NCBI GenBank assembly: GCA_033398695.1 | Contig: CM065816.1 | Coordinates: 131,165,358 to 131,229,357, forward strand | Source of the DNA: Orobanche coerulescens | Lineage: Eukaryota; Streptophyta; Magnoliopsida; Lamiales; Orobanchaceae | Length of the DNA: 64,000 bases | Direction of reading: 5' to 3' | Shown: positions 45,740 to 57,290 of the stretch, one piece after another | How the letters are laid out: every line of letters begins with the position of its first letter | How positions within the stretch are numbered: position 1 is the first letter of the stretch | Notes under the pieces: generated by a model | The model's input: the letters and a program-made list of their open reading frames with translations, nothing else | Told to the model about the DNA's origin: nothing | Database searches by the model: none | Program-made: the position numbers and the translations under genes

Positions 45740-47848
45740 ACCGGACCAGATGTCCGCTGCCGGACAATACGCTCTCCGGCTAGATCACCGACAGAAGCAT
45801 CACCATCACGAGCCCTCCCCTTCCCCTTCCCCTTCCCCTTCCCCTTCCCCACACCCTTCTTGCATAGGGCCATCCTGTGCGTATACTGCACCCGCTCGCT
45901 GGCAGCATCACTAATGGACTGCATATACAGCTCCTGCTCCTCCTCAGGTGTCGGAGATAACACCTCAAAACAATCAATCTAAATACAATTCAATGATTCA
46001 TTTTCAGTAATTATTACCTTAAATATCTACAAAAGTTTTTTACGTATTGAAAACCTATAATTGATTACCTCATCATCGAAGAATGTGGTAAAATCAACAT
46101 GACCCAGCTTCTTCAACTTCCAGCGTGTACAACGTGGTCATTTGGATGAAAGAAGCTCAGAGCATGGTCCCACATTTAGAGCTAACGAAGGTATAGCCTC
46201 GCAAGCCCATATCTGAAAACAATAATTGAATCCCAACATAAGAAACAATAACAATATTTATTATGAGTTTGAGTATATAATTAAGTTAATGAATGCGAGG
46301 ACGTACCATAATAGCGTATATGTTACCATAAAAATGGTAACTCGGATCAGAACCAGTGGGGACCTCGGTGGGAACATCGCTCAAATACGTAACCAAAATC
46401 GATATGAATATAAGCCCCATGGAAAGCTCTCCCACCGAGTCGGTCCTCAACCAATGTCCACAACCACCGGTCGGCAATACGCTTGCCACCATCCACACCG
46501 AATATCAAATAGCGGACACACGACACCTTAGCGACCTTGGCGCATCAAGGATGCTCTCTAAAATATCCGGTGACAAATCGATCACGAATACGGTCTAACA
46601 TCGCCCCCACCCGAGCAACGGATACCGATCGTACACGCTCCCCTCGGTGGAACATCGTCCCCGTGTACATCAAAGTCGGAGTCTCCGAATCGCAAGCCGG
46701 TGACTAACGCATACTCATATCTAGATAATCGAATAAATCGATGACCGAGCCTAAACCAAAACTCATCGGCCTGTGCATCCGGTCTAATTACCTCGTTCGA
46801 GAACAAGGCATGCAATGCGGTATTAGATACAAACCCCCCCACTCCTCCCGGACAAAGTGTCCAAGACACGACTCTCTAAACTCCCTAATAGTGTCATCAC
46901 CTACACTCCGCAGCTCAGCAACAATCGTCTTAACAATCCCTAACCTAACATACCCATTTATGGAGCATTTCGAACCTCGCATATTCGGCCTCTTCCAAAC
47001 AACCTGCCGATTCAAATTTATCTTAATTTTAGCTTCATGCAGGTGTATTGAAGTAATATGTAATCGGGAAAAAGTAAGTGGATAATTCGAGTAACAGTGG
47101 GATTTATTCGATTTATTTCCATCGAGTTATTCTAATTCAACTTGAGACATCCTAATTCAATTTCAATCATCTAATGCAATTCGAGACATTCTAATACAAT
47201 CCGAGTCATCCTAATTCTAGTAGTTTTACGTCAATTCGAATAATCATAAATAAATTTGCGTCGTTCTAATTGTGGAAGGCCATTAGTCCAATTTGAGTAA
47301 CTTATAAACTATATTCGAGTAAGACAAATAAAAAAAAACGAACTAAACTAACTAAACGAAATAAACTAACTAAACGAAACAAACTAACTAAATTCGAAAA
47401 GATACCCATATTTATAACATTCCCAAATTCGAATCGAAACTCGAATACGAATTACCAAGGTTACATAAATAATCAATTCAACACGACATCAATTCAATCG
47501 ATATCAATTCATACATAAACAATAGTTACGATATCAACACACGATAAGTATTTGGGGTTGACCGGCGCTACTTAATTCCCAAATTCAAATTTCTCTATTT
47601 TAATTTATTTTTTCATCGTGTAAATCGAATGCAAATCTTATAATTCGAATGCAAATCGTGTAAATCAAATATAAAATGTGTAAACCAAAATCGAGCAACG
47701 AGCATACTCGAGTGACACGAAAATAAAATCTTACCTGGTTTTCGGTGGCAGCGGCGGCGGCGGAAGCGGCAGCGGCGGCGGCAGCGGCAGCGGCGGCGGA
47801 TTCGGCATTTCCGTCAGCAGCGCTATTCGGGGAAGTCGAATTCGCCAT
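45740..47848 (-). pseudogene. MULE M2 DUF1985-like gene
   Basis: Start ATG ends at 47,848. The polyalanine exon has 38 codons and ends at the same TENQ and GTAAGA donor. The DUF1985-like exon is split into 46,788-47,015 and 46,582-46,869 by the C-run of 7. The last exon has an extended KGKGKGKGKG tract (45,800-45,860) compared with M1. No protease motif. Confidence 0.68.
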
Positions 47849-48179
47849 CGAGGATGAGGAAATAATTCGGATTCTTGAAACTAAGATTCGTGAAACTCGA
47901 ATTCCACAGATTCGTGAAACTCGTAAAGAAGGAAGAAAGAAGACGACTCGGAAGAATGTTTTCGTGAAACTCGATTCGGATTCGTGAAGAAGAAGCCCGT
48001 TCGAGTATTGTTTTCGTGAAACTCGATTCGTGAAGAAGGAAGTCTTTGTTTCGTGAAACTCGTTGGGATTCAGATTCGTGAGGAAGGAGATGAAGAAGCC
48101 GGTTCGAGTTTTGTGTTTCGGATTCGTGAAGAAGAAGCCTATCGAGTATTGTTTTAAAGGTCAACTCGAGGAAGGAGAT

Positions 48180-48775
48180 GAAGAAGCCGATTTTTTTTTT
48201 TCGTATAACCCGAATATTCGAGTAATAAATTCGGGTTACCCGATTTTTTTTTCGTATAACCCGAATATTCGAGTAATAAATTCGTGTTACCCGAATTTTT
48301 TTTTTTTTCGTATAACCCGAATATTCGAGTAATAAATTCGTGTAACCCGAATGTGGATAAAAAAGGTGAAACCCGAATGAATTCGGGAGATATAACAAAA
48401 AAAAGCGGAAAAAGGTCTCCCGAACAGGAGATGTATAAAAAAACAAAAAAAGAGGATCTCCCGAATGAATTGGAGATGTAAAAAAAAAAAGTTCTCCGAA
48501 TCCATTCGGAGATGTATATAAAAATTCGTGTGACACGAATTGTATTGAGTGACACGAATTGGACTCGTGTAACCCGATTTTTTTTTTTTTTTTTTACATC
48601 TCCCGAATGAATTCGGGAGACTTTTTTTTTATTTACATGTCCCGAATTGTATTCGGGTGACACGAATTGGACTCGTGTAACCCGATTTTTTTTTCTAAAT
48701 CTCCCGAATGAATTCGGGAGACTTTTTTTTTTTATTTACATGTCCCGAATTGTATTCGGGTGACACGAATTGGAC
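48180..48775. repeat. Palindrome array at right end of M2
   Basis: Same motif set as 41,052-41,650. Several palindromes here are damaged by loss of C or G bases (for example around 48,420-48,500). Confidence 0.85.
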
Positions 48776-49018
48776 TCGATATTGTTTTTTTGAAGTTGAC
48801 TCGAAATTATATTACTCGAAATTATAATATATGACTCGAATTTTATTCGAGTAAAAGTCAATTTCGACAATTTGAGTATCAAAAGAGTTGTTACTAAACT
48901 TGGGACAGAAAAGAATATTACTAAATGCCAAAGGGCAAAACAAGCTATTCCTACAATATTAATTTTGGAACACACTGAAACTCATGTTATGTTGCGTACA
49001 AAGTTCTAAAATTCAAAA

Positions 49019-50488
49019 GGCAAAATCGTCCTTAGGTCGCAGGCTATTAACTTTTCTTTCATCAGGTCCCTAAAATATATTTTATGAACGTTAATAATAC
49101 TAGAAATGTTATAATACGGCAAAATGTGGCAAAATATATTTTATGAACGTTAATATGAATATATTTTATGAACACCGAACGGAATTGCTTGAACGTTGAC
49201 TAATTGAATAATGAGTACTTTACGCCTAATTTTAATATATTTTAATTGAGCTCAATTTATTTTATCAAAATTGATTTTATTGATATTATTCAATTCAATT
49301 TAATATTATTGATTCGACTTAAAATCAATATTATTAATTACTATTATCATTATTTGTGTTCTAAGTAATTATATAAAATAATTTTTATTATAATTTTTTA
49401 TTTTTATTATAATTATTTATATTATCAATAACATTATATAAATAACAATTATATATATATATTATCTAATTTTATTGTCATTAATTACTATTACTATTAT
49501 TATTATGATTATTAATATCATTATTATCAATAGAATTATATATTATTTGTAATATTATCAATAAATTTATTATTAATATTATTGATATCAATATTCCCAA
49601 TAGTATTATAACATTTCTAGTATTATTAACGTAACTTTTATTATTATTATTATTTTTTTGTTGTGATATAACTAATTTTATTATTGTTGTATATATTTTT
49701 ATGTGATATAATTATTATATTAATCTTATAAATAGTATTATATATAATATACATAATATACAATATTATTGTAGATGTTATATACATATATATTCTAATC
49801 TATATTACTCGTTATTATTATTATTATTTATTCGGTCATTTCAATTCAGTTCAATTCATTTATATTATATATGTATCCTTGTTGTTTATTAATACACGGT
49901 ACATGGCATGCTCAAAATTAATCTATATTCTTAGAAGTTTGGAAATTTAAATTATAAATAAAAATTATTTAGAGTAAGTTTGTTGTGACATATAGTAAAA
50001 CCTCGATAAATGAAAGTTCGATAAGCAAATAATCTGAACAAATAAATATTTTTCCCGGGGCAAGTCTTTATAACATGTTCAAATTATCGCTCGATAAAAT
50101 GAATAACATCGCTAAATGAATATTTTTATCCAATCCCAATATTATTTATTCATTATTTTTGTTATTTTATCGCACACCATAAATACCACAATGTGATTTT
50201 CAGCACTCATATTAAAACATAAAAATAGTTCACGGGCTGATGAAAGAAAAGTTAATAGTTCGGGGGCGCAAGGATGCATTTTGCCTATTAAAAAATTCAA
50301 CACAGAAGTCCGCTTTCCATTCCAATCGCACTCACAAGCGCGTGCAATATTCATACTAACGTTCCGTCAACTATGGACCACGTGAATTCGTTTTTCAATA
50401 GTTTAGGTCCTTCTTAAAACATAAAAAAAGTTCAGGGACCTGATGAAAGAAAAGTTAATAGTTCAGGGACCTAAGAATGCATTTTGCC
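49019..50488. mobile_element. Element N: non-autonomous MULE-like element (1.47 kb)
   Basis: Terminal inverted repeats start GGCAAAAT and end ATTTTGCC, with perfect 9-bp target duplications AATTCAAAA at 49,010-49,018 and 50,489-50,497. The interior is AT-rich with no gene. The right terminal repeat extends about 106 bp and matches the isolated left repeat at 41,891-41,996. An extra right-type terminus ends at about 50,287, suggesting a nested or composite element. Confidence 0.85.
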
Positions 50489-50695
50489 AATTCAAAAAGA
50501 AAGAAAAAAGCCGTGAAGAAATTTTTTCTTGTCGTCATGAACTACAAATAAATCATAATTAATATAGATTAATAACAGTAAACTTGGGTATTACTCATAC
50601 TCCTCTTGCAATAAAATTCTTTTCCGATCAAAAAAAAAAATAGAGTAATAACGGTGTTATTAATAGCCTATCAAAACAGAAGTAATTCTATCCTA

Positions 50696-50938
50696 CTCCT
50701 TCTGTCCCGTTCAAAGCGAGGGGATATCTTTGGTATTTTTTAGGTAATAATTAATGTAAGTAATGATGATAAATATGTGGTGGATATTAAAAAGTAAAAA
50801 ATATTGATAGTGAGTGTATGATGAAGATTCAAAAGTAAAATATGATTATTTAATTTGATTGTATAAAAGGGAATAAATAGAAAATTTCTAAAAGTACAAA
50901 AAAAGGGTAAATGTAAAGTGTTGAACGAAACGGATGGA
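50696..50938. mobile_element. Stowaway-like MITE (unit B copy)
   Basis: Ends CTCCTTCTGTCCCGTTCAA and TTGAACGAAACGGATGGA are inverted repeats, flanked by TA. About 243 bp, AT-rich, no gene. A second copy lies at 53,351-53,600 in the duplicated flank. Confidence 0.8.
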
Positions 50939-51618
50939 TTACCATATAAATTGTTAAAATGAAATCAACATAGGTTATATAGAGATTGTAAAATGTAAAA
51001 TAATTTAGTGGGAATTTCCATTTGTACCCTTTTAAATATAAGCATATATTTTATCTCAAGTTTACAACAGCTCTTTTGAGTCTCAATTTATCGGTTATGA
51101 CCTTTACCCGAATGTATTCAAGTAACTTATTTACATTTGAGTAACTTATTTAGGCGATTCATATGTAATTTAGATGATTCGGTGTATTGGTGATTCCAGT
51201 ATAAATTTATCTGATTCAAATGCATTTTAGATGGAATTTAGTTGACTCATTGATGCATTTTAGGTATTCATATTAAATTTAGACGACTCGAATATGTGAT
51301 TCGAATGCATTTTAGGCGACTCAGATCGAAGTAAGGTGACTCCGATGTAATTTATGTGATTCATATGTAATTTAGTTGACCCGAATAGGTGACTCGATTG
51401 TGTTTGCGTTACTCGAATAGATGACTCAAATGTATTGCTCAAATAGATGACTTGAATGTCTTTGAGTAAATGTCAAAACTTATAATTTGAATATCAAAAA
51501 AGTTATTGTTAAGCTTGAAATAAAAAAGAATGTATTTGTATTCAAAAATGTACTTTGCAAGTTTTCCCTACAATTCAAAGCTTAGATTACTCATTTTGTT
51601 TCATATCAAGTACTACCT
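50939..51618. other. MULE-locus flank, no gene seen
   Basis: AT-rich with many GACTCGAAT / GATTCATATG-type short repeats around 51,120-51,470. Repeated almost exactly at 53,601-54,271. Confidence 0.5.
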
Positions 51619-51840
51619 CCGTTCTCTTATAATTGCAACATCTGGACTTTCACGTTTGTCAATGCACAACTTTGATTATTAATATCTTTAATTTTTTATT
51701 TTCAAAAATTATAAGAAGTTGATATTTTGAAAGTATATTTCGGGAAGAAGTTGATATTTTGAAAGTATATTTCGAGATGAATCTAATAACATCTCACATG
51801 ACTATATTTTTTCATATGTATAAATCACAAAAGATGGTCA
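51619..51840. mobile_element. Truncated MITE at the B/C duplication junction
   Basis: Same left end as the complete element at 54,272 (CTACCTCCGTTCTCTTATAA), but cut at 51,840 where MULE sequence begins. Confidence 0.75.
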
Positions 51841-51856
51841 ATCAAATAGTGACACG

Positions 51857-53086
51857 AAATATAAAATGTGTAAACCAAAATCGAGCAACGAGCATACTCG
51901 AGTGACACGAAAATAAAATCTTACCTGGTTTTCGGTGGCAGCGGCGGCGGAAGCGGCAGCGGAATCGGCATTTCCGTCAGCGGCGCTATTCGGGGAAGTC
52001 GAATTCGCCATCGAGGATGAGGAAATAATTCGGATTCTTGAAACTAAGATTCGTGAAACTCGAATTCCACAGATTCGTGAAACTCGTGAAGAAGGGAGAA
52101 AGAAGACGACTCGGAAGAATGTTTTCGTGAAACTCGATTCGGATTCGTGAAGAAGAAGCCCGTTCGAGTATTGTTTTCGTGAAACTCGATTCGTGAAGAA
52201 GGAAGTCTTTGTTTCGTGAAACTCGTTGGGATTCAGATTCGTGAGGAAGGAGATGAAGAAGCCGGTTCGAGTTTTGTGTTTCGGATTCGTGAAGAAGAAG
52301 CCTATCGAGTATTGTTTTAAAGGTCAACTCGAGGAAGGAGATGAAGAAGCCGATTTTTTTTTTTCGTATAACCCGAATATTCGAGTAATAAATTCGGGTT
52401 ACCCGATTTTTTTTTCGTATAACCCGAATATTCGAGTAATAAATTCGTGTTACCCGAATTTTTTTTTTTTTCGTATAACCCGAATATTCGAGTAATAAAT
52501 TCGTGTAACCCGAATGTGGATAAAAAAGGTGAAACCCGAATGAATTCGGGAGATATAACAAAAAAAAAAGCCAGAAAAAGGTCTCCCGAACGGGAGATGT
52601 ATAAAAAAACAAAAAAAAAAAGAGGATCTCCCGAATGAATTCGGGAGATGTAAAAAAAAAAAAAAAAAAGTTCTCCCGAATCCATTCGGGAGATGTATAT
52701 AAAAATTCGTGTGACACGAATTGGACTCGTGTAACCCGATTTTTTTTTTTTTTATCTCGAATGAATTCAGAGACTTTTTATTTACATGTCAATTGTATTC
52801 GGGTGACACGAATTGGACTCGTGTAACCCGATTTTTTTCTAAATCTCCCGAATGAATTAGGAGACTTTTTATTTACATGTCCCGAATTGTATTCGGGTGA
52901 CACGAATTGGACTCGATATTGTTTTTTTGAAGTTGACTCGAAATTATATTACTCGAAATTATAATATATGACTCGAATTTTATTCGAGTAAAAGTCAATT
53001 TCGACAATTTGAGTATCAAAAGAGTTATTCTTAAAACTTGGAATGAAAGAATATTCTTAAATCGAAAGAAATAAAAAATTGTCTAC
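51857..53086 (+). mobile_element. MULE M3, right-end fragment
   Basis: Collinear with the last 1.3 kb of M1 (from about 40,533). It ends at the same right terminus with AATATTAAT at 53,087-53,095 and the same host flank. Contains the polyalanine exon and the terminal palindromes, but no transposase. Confidence 0.88.
51925..52011 (-). CDS. Orphan polyalanine first exon in M3 (29 codons)
   Basis: ATG ends at 52,011. The exon keeps the open frame and the GTAAGA donor but has no downstream exons. Shorter alanine tract than in M1 and M2. Confidence 0.6.
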
Positions 53087-53095
53087 AATATTAAT

Positions 53096-53350
53096 TTTGG
53101 AACACACTGAAACTCATGTTATGTTGCGTACAAAGTTCTAAAATTCAAAAAGAAAGAAAAAAGCCGTGAAGAAATTTTTTCTTGTCGTCATGAACTACAA
53201 ATAAATCATAATTAATATAGATTAATAACAGTAAACTTGGGTATTACTCATACTCCTCTTGCAATAAAATTCTTTTCCGATCAAAAAAAAAAAAATAGAG
53301 TAATAACGGTGTTATTAATAGCCTATCTAAACAGAAGTAATTCTATCCTA
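53096..53350. other. MULE-locus flank with empty site of element N
   Basis: The sequence AATTCAAAAAGAAAG at 53,142-53,156 is uninterrupted, whereas in units A and B element N follows the AATTCAAAA. No gene. Confidence 0.8.
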
Positions 53351-53600
53351 CTCCTTCTGTCCCGTTCAAAGTTTGATTGAGGGGATATCTTTGGTATTTT
53401 TTAGGTAATAATTAATGTAAGTAATGATGATAAATATGTGGTGGAGATTAAAAAGTAAAAATTATTGATAGTGAGTGTATGATGAAGATTCAAAAGTAAA
53501 ATATGATTATTTAATTTGATTGTATAAAAGGGAATAAATAGAAAATTTCTAAAAGTACAAAAAAAGGGTAAATGTAAAGTGTTGAACGAAACGGATGGAT
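53351..53600. mobile_element. Stowaway-like MITE (unit C copy)
   Basis: Duplicate of 50,696-50,938 within the copied flank, with a few extra bases near its left end (GTTTGATTGAGG). Confidence 0.8.
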
Positions 53601-54271
53601 TACCATATAAATTGTTAAAATGAAATCAACATAGGTTATATAGAGATTGTAAAATGTAAAATAATTTAGTGGGAATTTCCATTTGTACCCTTTTAAATAT
53701 AAGCATATATTTTATCTCAAGTTTACAACAGCTCTTTTGAGTCTCAATTTATCGGTTATGACCTTTACCCGAATGTATTCAAGTAACTTATTTACATTTG
53801 AGTAACTTATTTAGGCGATTACATAAATTTAGATGATTCGGTGTATTGGTGATTCCAGTATAAATTTATCTGATTCAAATGCATTTTAGATGGAATTTAG
53901 TTGACTCATTGATGCATTTTAGGTATTCATATTAAATTTAGACGACTCGAATATGTGATTCGAATGCATTTTAGGCGACTCAGATCTAAGTAAGGTGACT
54001 CCGATGTAATTTATGTGATTCATATGTAATTTAGTTGACCCGAATAGGTGACTCGATTGTGTTTGCGTTACTCGAATAGATGACTTAAATGTATTGCTCA
54101 AATAGATGACTTGAATGTCTTTGAGTAAATGTCAAAACTTATAATTTGAATATCAAAAAAGTTATTGTTAAGCTTGAAATAAAAAAGAATATATTTGTAT
54201 TCAAAAATGTACTTTGCAAGTTCTCCCTACAATTCAAAGCTTACATTACTCATTTTGTTTCATATCAAGTA

Positions 54272-54559
54272 CTACCTCCGTTCTCTTATAATTGCAACAT
54301 CTGGACTTTCACGTTTGTCAATGCACAACTTTGATTATTAATATCTTTAATTTTTTATTTTCAAAAATTATAAGAAGTTGATATTTTGAAAGTATATTTC
54401 GGGAAGAAGTTGATATTTTGAAAGTATATTTCGAGATGAATCTAATAACATCTCACATGACTATATTTTTTCATATGTATAAATCACAAAAGATGGTCAA
54501 AAGAGAGTATGTGAACAGTGTAATAGTTACACGTTGCAATAATAAAGTAATGAAGGAAG
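54272..54559. mobile_element. Complete Stowaway-like MITE
   Basis: Inverted ends CTACCTCCGTTCTC...TTGCAAC and GTTGCAATAATAAAG...GAAG flanked by TA. This is the intact form of the fragment at 51,619-51,840. Confidence 0.75.
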
Positions 54560-55135
54560 TATATTTTTTTCAAGTTGAACTTTGATAATATATTATCTCA
54601 TAAAACGTAATAGCAAAATTTACAAAAATTATACGATAGATTCATGTGAAAAAATATTTTTGTAACGTATTTTTATAAAATTTTTGTCAAAACAAAAACA
54701 TTAATATGGAACTACTAGTGTTAATTAATTCAATATCTTAAATGAGTATATATTCAATATTGTCTTAATATTTGTCGTATCTGTATAGTATACCTATCAG
54801 CTAAATGCATGATTCTTGTCATTACCCTAGACTCAAACATTAACGTCCCAGTGTTTTTGTGTGCGTGGTTTAAGAAAGTGAGAAAATTGCGGGGAAAAGT
54901 GAAATTTAGATAGTGACAATACAATGAAAGAAAAGTGGAGTGGGCCAAAAACAAAAAAAAAAAAAAGAAAAGAAAAAATGGTTCCCCATTCCTAATATAG
55001 TTTTGTCCTCCCCCCACCAAAGTATTCCCATCAAATCATCAACCAATTAACATGACAAAAAGAAAAAAATTATACCACGCTGATTGAGTGTATTTAGAGT
55101 ATCCTATGTTTATAATTTAAAGCGTCAAAATAATA
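54560..55135. other. AT-rich spacer, no gene seen
   Basis: No recognisable domain or repeat; contains an A-tract at 54,951-54,978. Confidence 0.4.
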
Positions 55136-55757
55136 CTCCATCGGTCCCGCCTGGAATGTAACATTCGCTAAAAAAAATATCTACTTAAAAACGCTAGATA
55201 TTTCTAATCATATCTAATCATCGCACTTTCTCTTTTAATATTCATTACACATCTACCATTTGTTGAAGCACTATTCCAACGTCGGGAGAATACAAGCCTT
55301 ACATTTAATATATAAAGATATCGGGCTACTCCTCTCATTGCCAATTAGTTTTGAGATGAAACCTCATACTTTAACATGGTATCGGAGCAAGTTCTCTACA
55401 CTTACGAGCCCAACGACCCACGATGTTCTAGCTCCGCGCCACCCGAGTTAAAAAGTCCACACTGTAAACCTTGACTCCGGCTACGCGTGAAGGAGCGTGT
55501 TGAAGCATTACTCCCACATCGAGAAAATACAAGTCTTGCAGTTAATATATAAAGATTTTGAGCTACTCCTCTCATTGTCAATTGGTTTTGAGATGGAACC
55601 CCAAACTTTAACACCATCAATATATTTTACCTTTTAATCTACACCAAACACCCACCAATAATACTTACAAACACACACATATTTATCACATCCAACCATT
55701 CACCTAAAATACACCAATTTCCTTCCAAATATTAAGATGGGACTGGAACGGAGGGAG
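55136..55757. mobile_element. Stowaway-like MITE hosting a TRIM
   Basis: Left end CTCCATCGGTCCCGCCTGGA and right end GGACTGGAACGGAGGGAG are imperfect inverted repeats of the common plant CTCCCTCCGTCCC type. The TRIM at 55,261-55,613 lies inside. Boundaries are approximate. Confidence 0.6.
55261..55613 (+). mobile_element. TRIM element (353 bp) with 116-bp LTRs
   Basis: LTRs 55,261-55,376 and 55,498-55,613 both start TGTTGAAGCA and end CTTTAACA, each 116 bp. A primer site TGGTATCGGAGCAAG directly follows the left LTR, and a purine-rich GTGAAGGAGCG precedes the right one. Flanking CCATT/CCATC is a near-match target duplication. The 121-bp interior has no gene, so movement depends on another element's proteins. 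The shared GGTTTTGAGATG and AATATATAAAGAT blocks are typical of this TRIM type. Confidence 0.88.
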
Positions 55758-56184
55758 AACTCCTTTTGTTCTACTTGAAAAGTTATCTCCATCCATCCCG
55801 CTCAACGATTTACATTTCTCTCAAAAAGTTCGCCATTAGTAACTTTAAATATGTCAATTTTCACAATCAAATCAAACGATTACCTTTTACTTTTTAATCT
55901 CCACCACACATTCATCATCAATATTTCTTACCTTTTAATCTCCACCACACATTTATCATCATTATTTATACAAATTTTTACTTAAAGTACACAAAATATA
56001 CATCATCTATCAGCCTTTAGCATGAAAAGAGTGAGTATATTTTAAGAAATGCCTTTTTGTTTTAATGGAGGAGTTATCATTTTTGTTTAAACTCCCTCCA
56101 ACCCGCTCAAATTTTTACGTTAACTCTTTTTTTTGTCTCTTTATAAATTTTTACGTTTATACTCACATACTTATATCAATTATC
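55758..56184. other. AT-rich spacer with degenerate MITE pieces
   Basis: Fragments such as CTCCATCCATCCCGCTCAA (about 55,789) and CTCCCTCCAACCCGCTCAAA (56,092) look like Stowaway ends without partners. No gene. Confidence 0.45.
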
Positions 56185-57037
56185 TTTTTTTTTTTCGCTC
56201 CACCGGAAAAGAAATAAGTTACAAAATAAACTAAAGTAGGTGAGGATAACCCTCTACATCAGACTCAATCAACGCAAGTAATGTGGGCGGGGGATCATTC
56301 CACAACTCGAGACCAATCACACTATGACCCATTCGTGCCAAATAATCTCCACACTTGTTTGCTTCTCTTCGGACATGACAAATCTCAAACTCCAAAGGCA
56401 AATGCATGTACTTTCTGCAATCCTTCAACAGGTAGTGAAACGGATGAGAAGAAGTGTCCCGTTTCATGAGCAGCTTGAAAATCACTTCACTATCCAATTC
56501 AACAAGAAGTTTCGTCACCCAACGTCCCCAAGCAAACCTCAAGCCTTCTCGCAATGTCAACAACTCTGCAACATTAATAGTGATCTCTTGATATTTCTGG
56601 GAGAAACCACCCATCCATTTACCGATATCATCACTTAATAAGCCACCGCCGGCTACAAAACCTGTCAAACCATAAAGACTAGCATCCGTGTTGAGTTTAC
56701 ACCAAAAAGATGTAGGTGGAACCCATCTAGCCATGACTTGATGCACACTAGAAGCGTTCTCAACTGGCCTCGGAAAATCCTCAATCATCTCACTAAGCAA
56801 ATGTTTCACCCTAAGCAAAATTGTAGAAGAAGGTGGGGCTTGTTGGCTAAACACCCAATCATTTCGCACTTTCCAATTATGCCGTAGGATAGCCATGCAC
56901 ACCATCATCCAAGAGGTGTCTTACCGAACACATATCTCCACTCGGTGCTGGAACAATAAACTATGAAACCAATCATTAGGAAATTCTTGATAAATAACAT
57001 GCCAAGATGAAGGTACTAAACATAATTCCCAAACAGC
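56185..57037 (-). mobile_element. LINE 3' remnant
   Basis: The minus-strand RNase H domain (56,231-56,908) is preceded upstream by decayed ORF2 sequence up to 57,037, where CACTA element I begins. It is followed by a short 3' region ending in an 11-base A-tract (56,185-56,195 read on the minus strand). This is the usual organisation of a 5'-truncated plant L1-type LINE. Confidence 0.65.
56231..56908 (-). CDS. RNase H (RVT_3-type) domain of a LINE ORF2
   Basis: About 225 codons. WKVRNDWVFSQQ near the start is the usual linker after LINE reverse transcriptase. The RNase H fold shows CKLNTDASLYG, NVAELLTLREGLRFAW, LLVELDSEVIFKLL and CHVRREANKCGDYLARMGH, carrying the catalytic Asp-Glu-Asp-Asp pattern. 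Upstream there is a stop, and the RT itself is absent. It could also be a domesticated RNase H-like protein, but the upstream decayed ORF2 reading and the A-tract favour a LINE relic. Confidence 0.8.
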   Translation of the reverse strand: MMVCMAILRHNWKVRNDWVFSQQAPPSSTILLRVKHLLSEMIEDFPRPVENASSVHQVMARWVPPTSFWCKLNTDASLYGLTGFVAGGGLLSDDIGKWMGGFSQKYQEITINVAELLTLREGLRFAWGRWVTKLLVELDSEVIFKLLMKRDTSSHPFHYLLKDCRKYMHLPLEFEICHVRREANKCGDYLARMGHSVIGLELWNDPPPTLLALIESDVEGYPHLL

Positions 57038-57290
57038 CACTAGTGGAAAAATACCATTTTATATCGCACTTTCTAGATCAGTTGCAATATAACCGATTTA
57101 AAAAGTGATTGGGTTTCATTTTACATCGGTTATTAAGGAACCGATTTAGTATATCACTTTTTAAAATCGGTTAATCTGGACCCGATTTAAAATATCAGTC
57201 TTTCATATCGGTTAATCAAAAACCGATATAGTATATACATATTTGACATCGGTTAATAAAGAACCGATGTCATATAACAACACATTAAAT
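57038..57290. repeat. Subterminal ATCGGTT repeat array of CACTA I
   Basis: At least eight ATCGGTT or AACCGAT motifs in alternating orientation within 250 bp of the terminus, the usual CACTA arrangement for accessory-protein binding. Confidence 0.8.

Larger units (their letters stand above)
41990..48954 (+). mobile_element. MULE M2, left-truncated tandem copy of M1
   Basis: Collinear with 34,870-41,826 (offset about 7,120 bp). It ends with the same right terminus followed by AATATTAAT (48,955-48,963) and the same host flank as M1, so it is a segmental duplicate, not an independent insertion. Differences from M1 are largely at CAG/CTG triplets and in homopolymers. Confidence 0.9.

Noticed and set aside
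55261..55613. Cassandra-type TRIM
   Set aside because: Cassandra LTRs carry 5S rRNA promoter sequence. No such boxes were recognised in these 116-bp LTRs.
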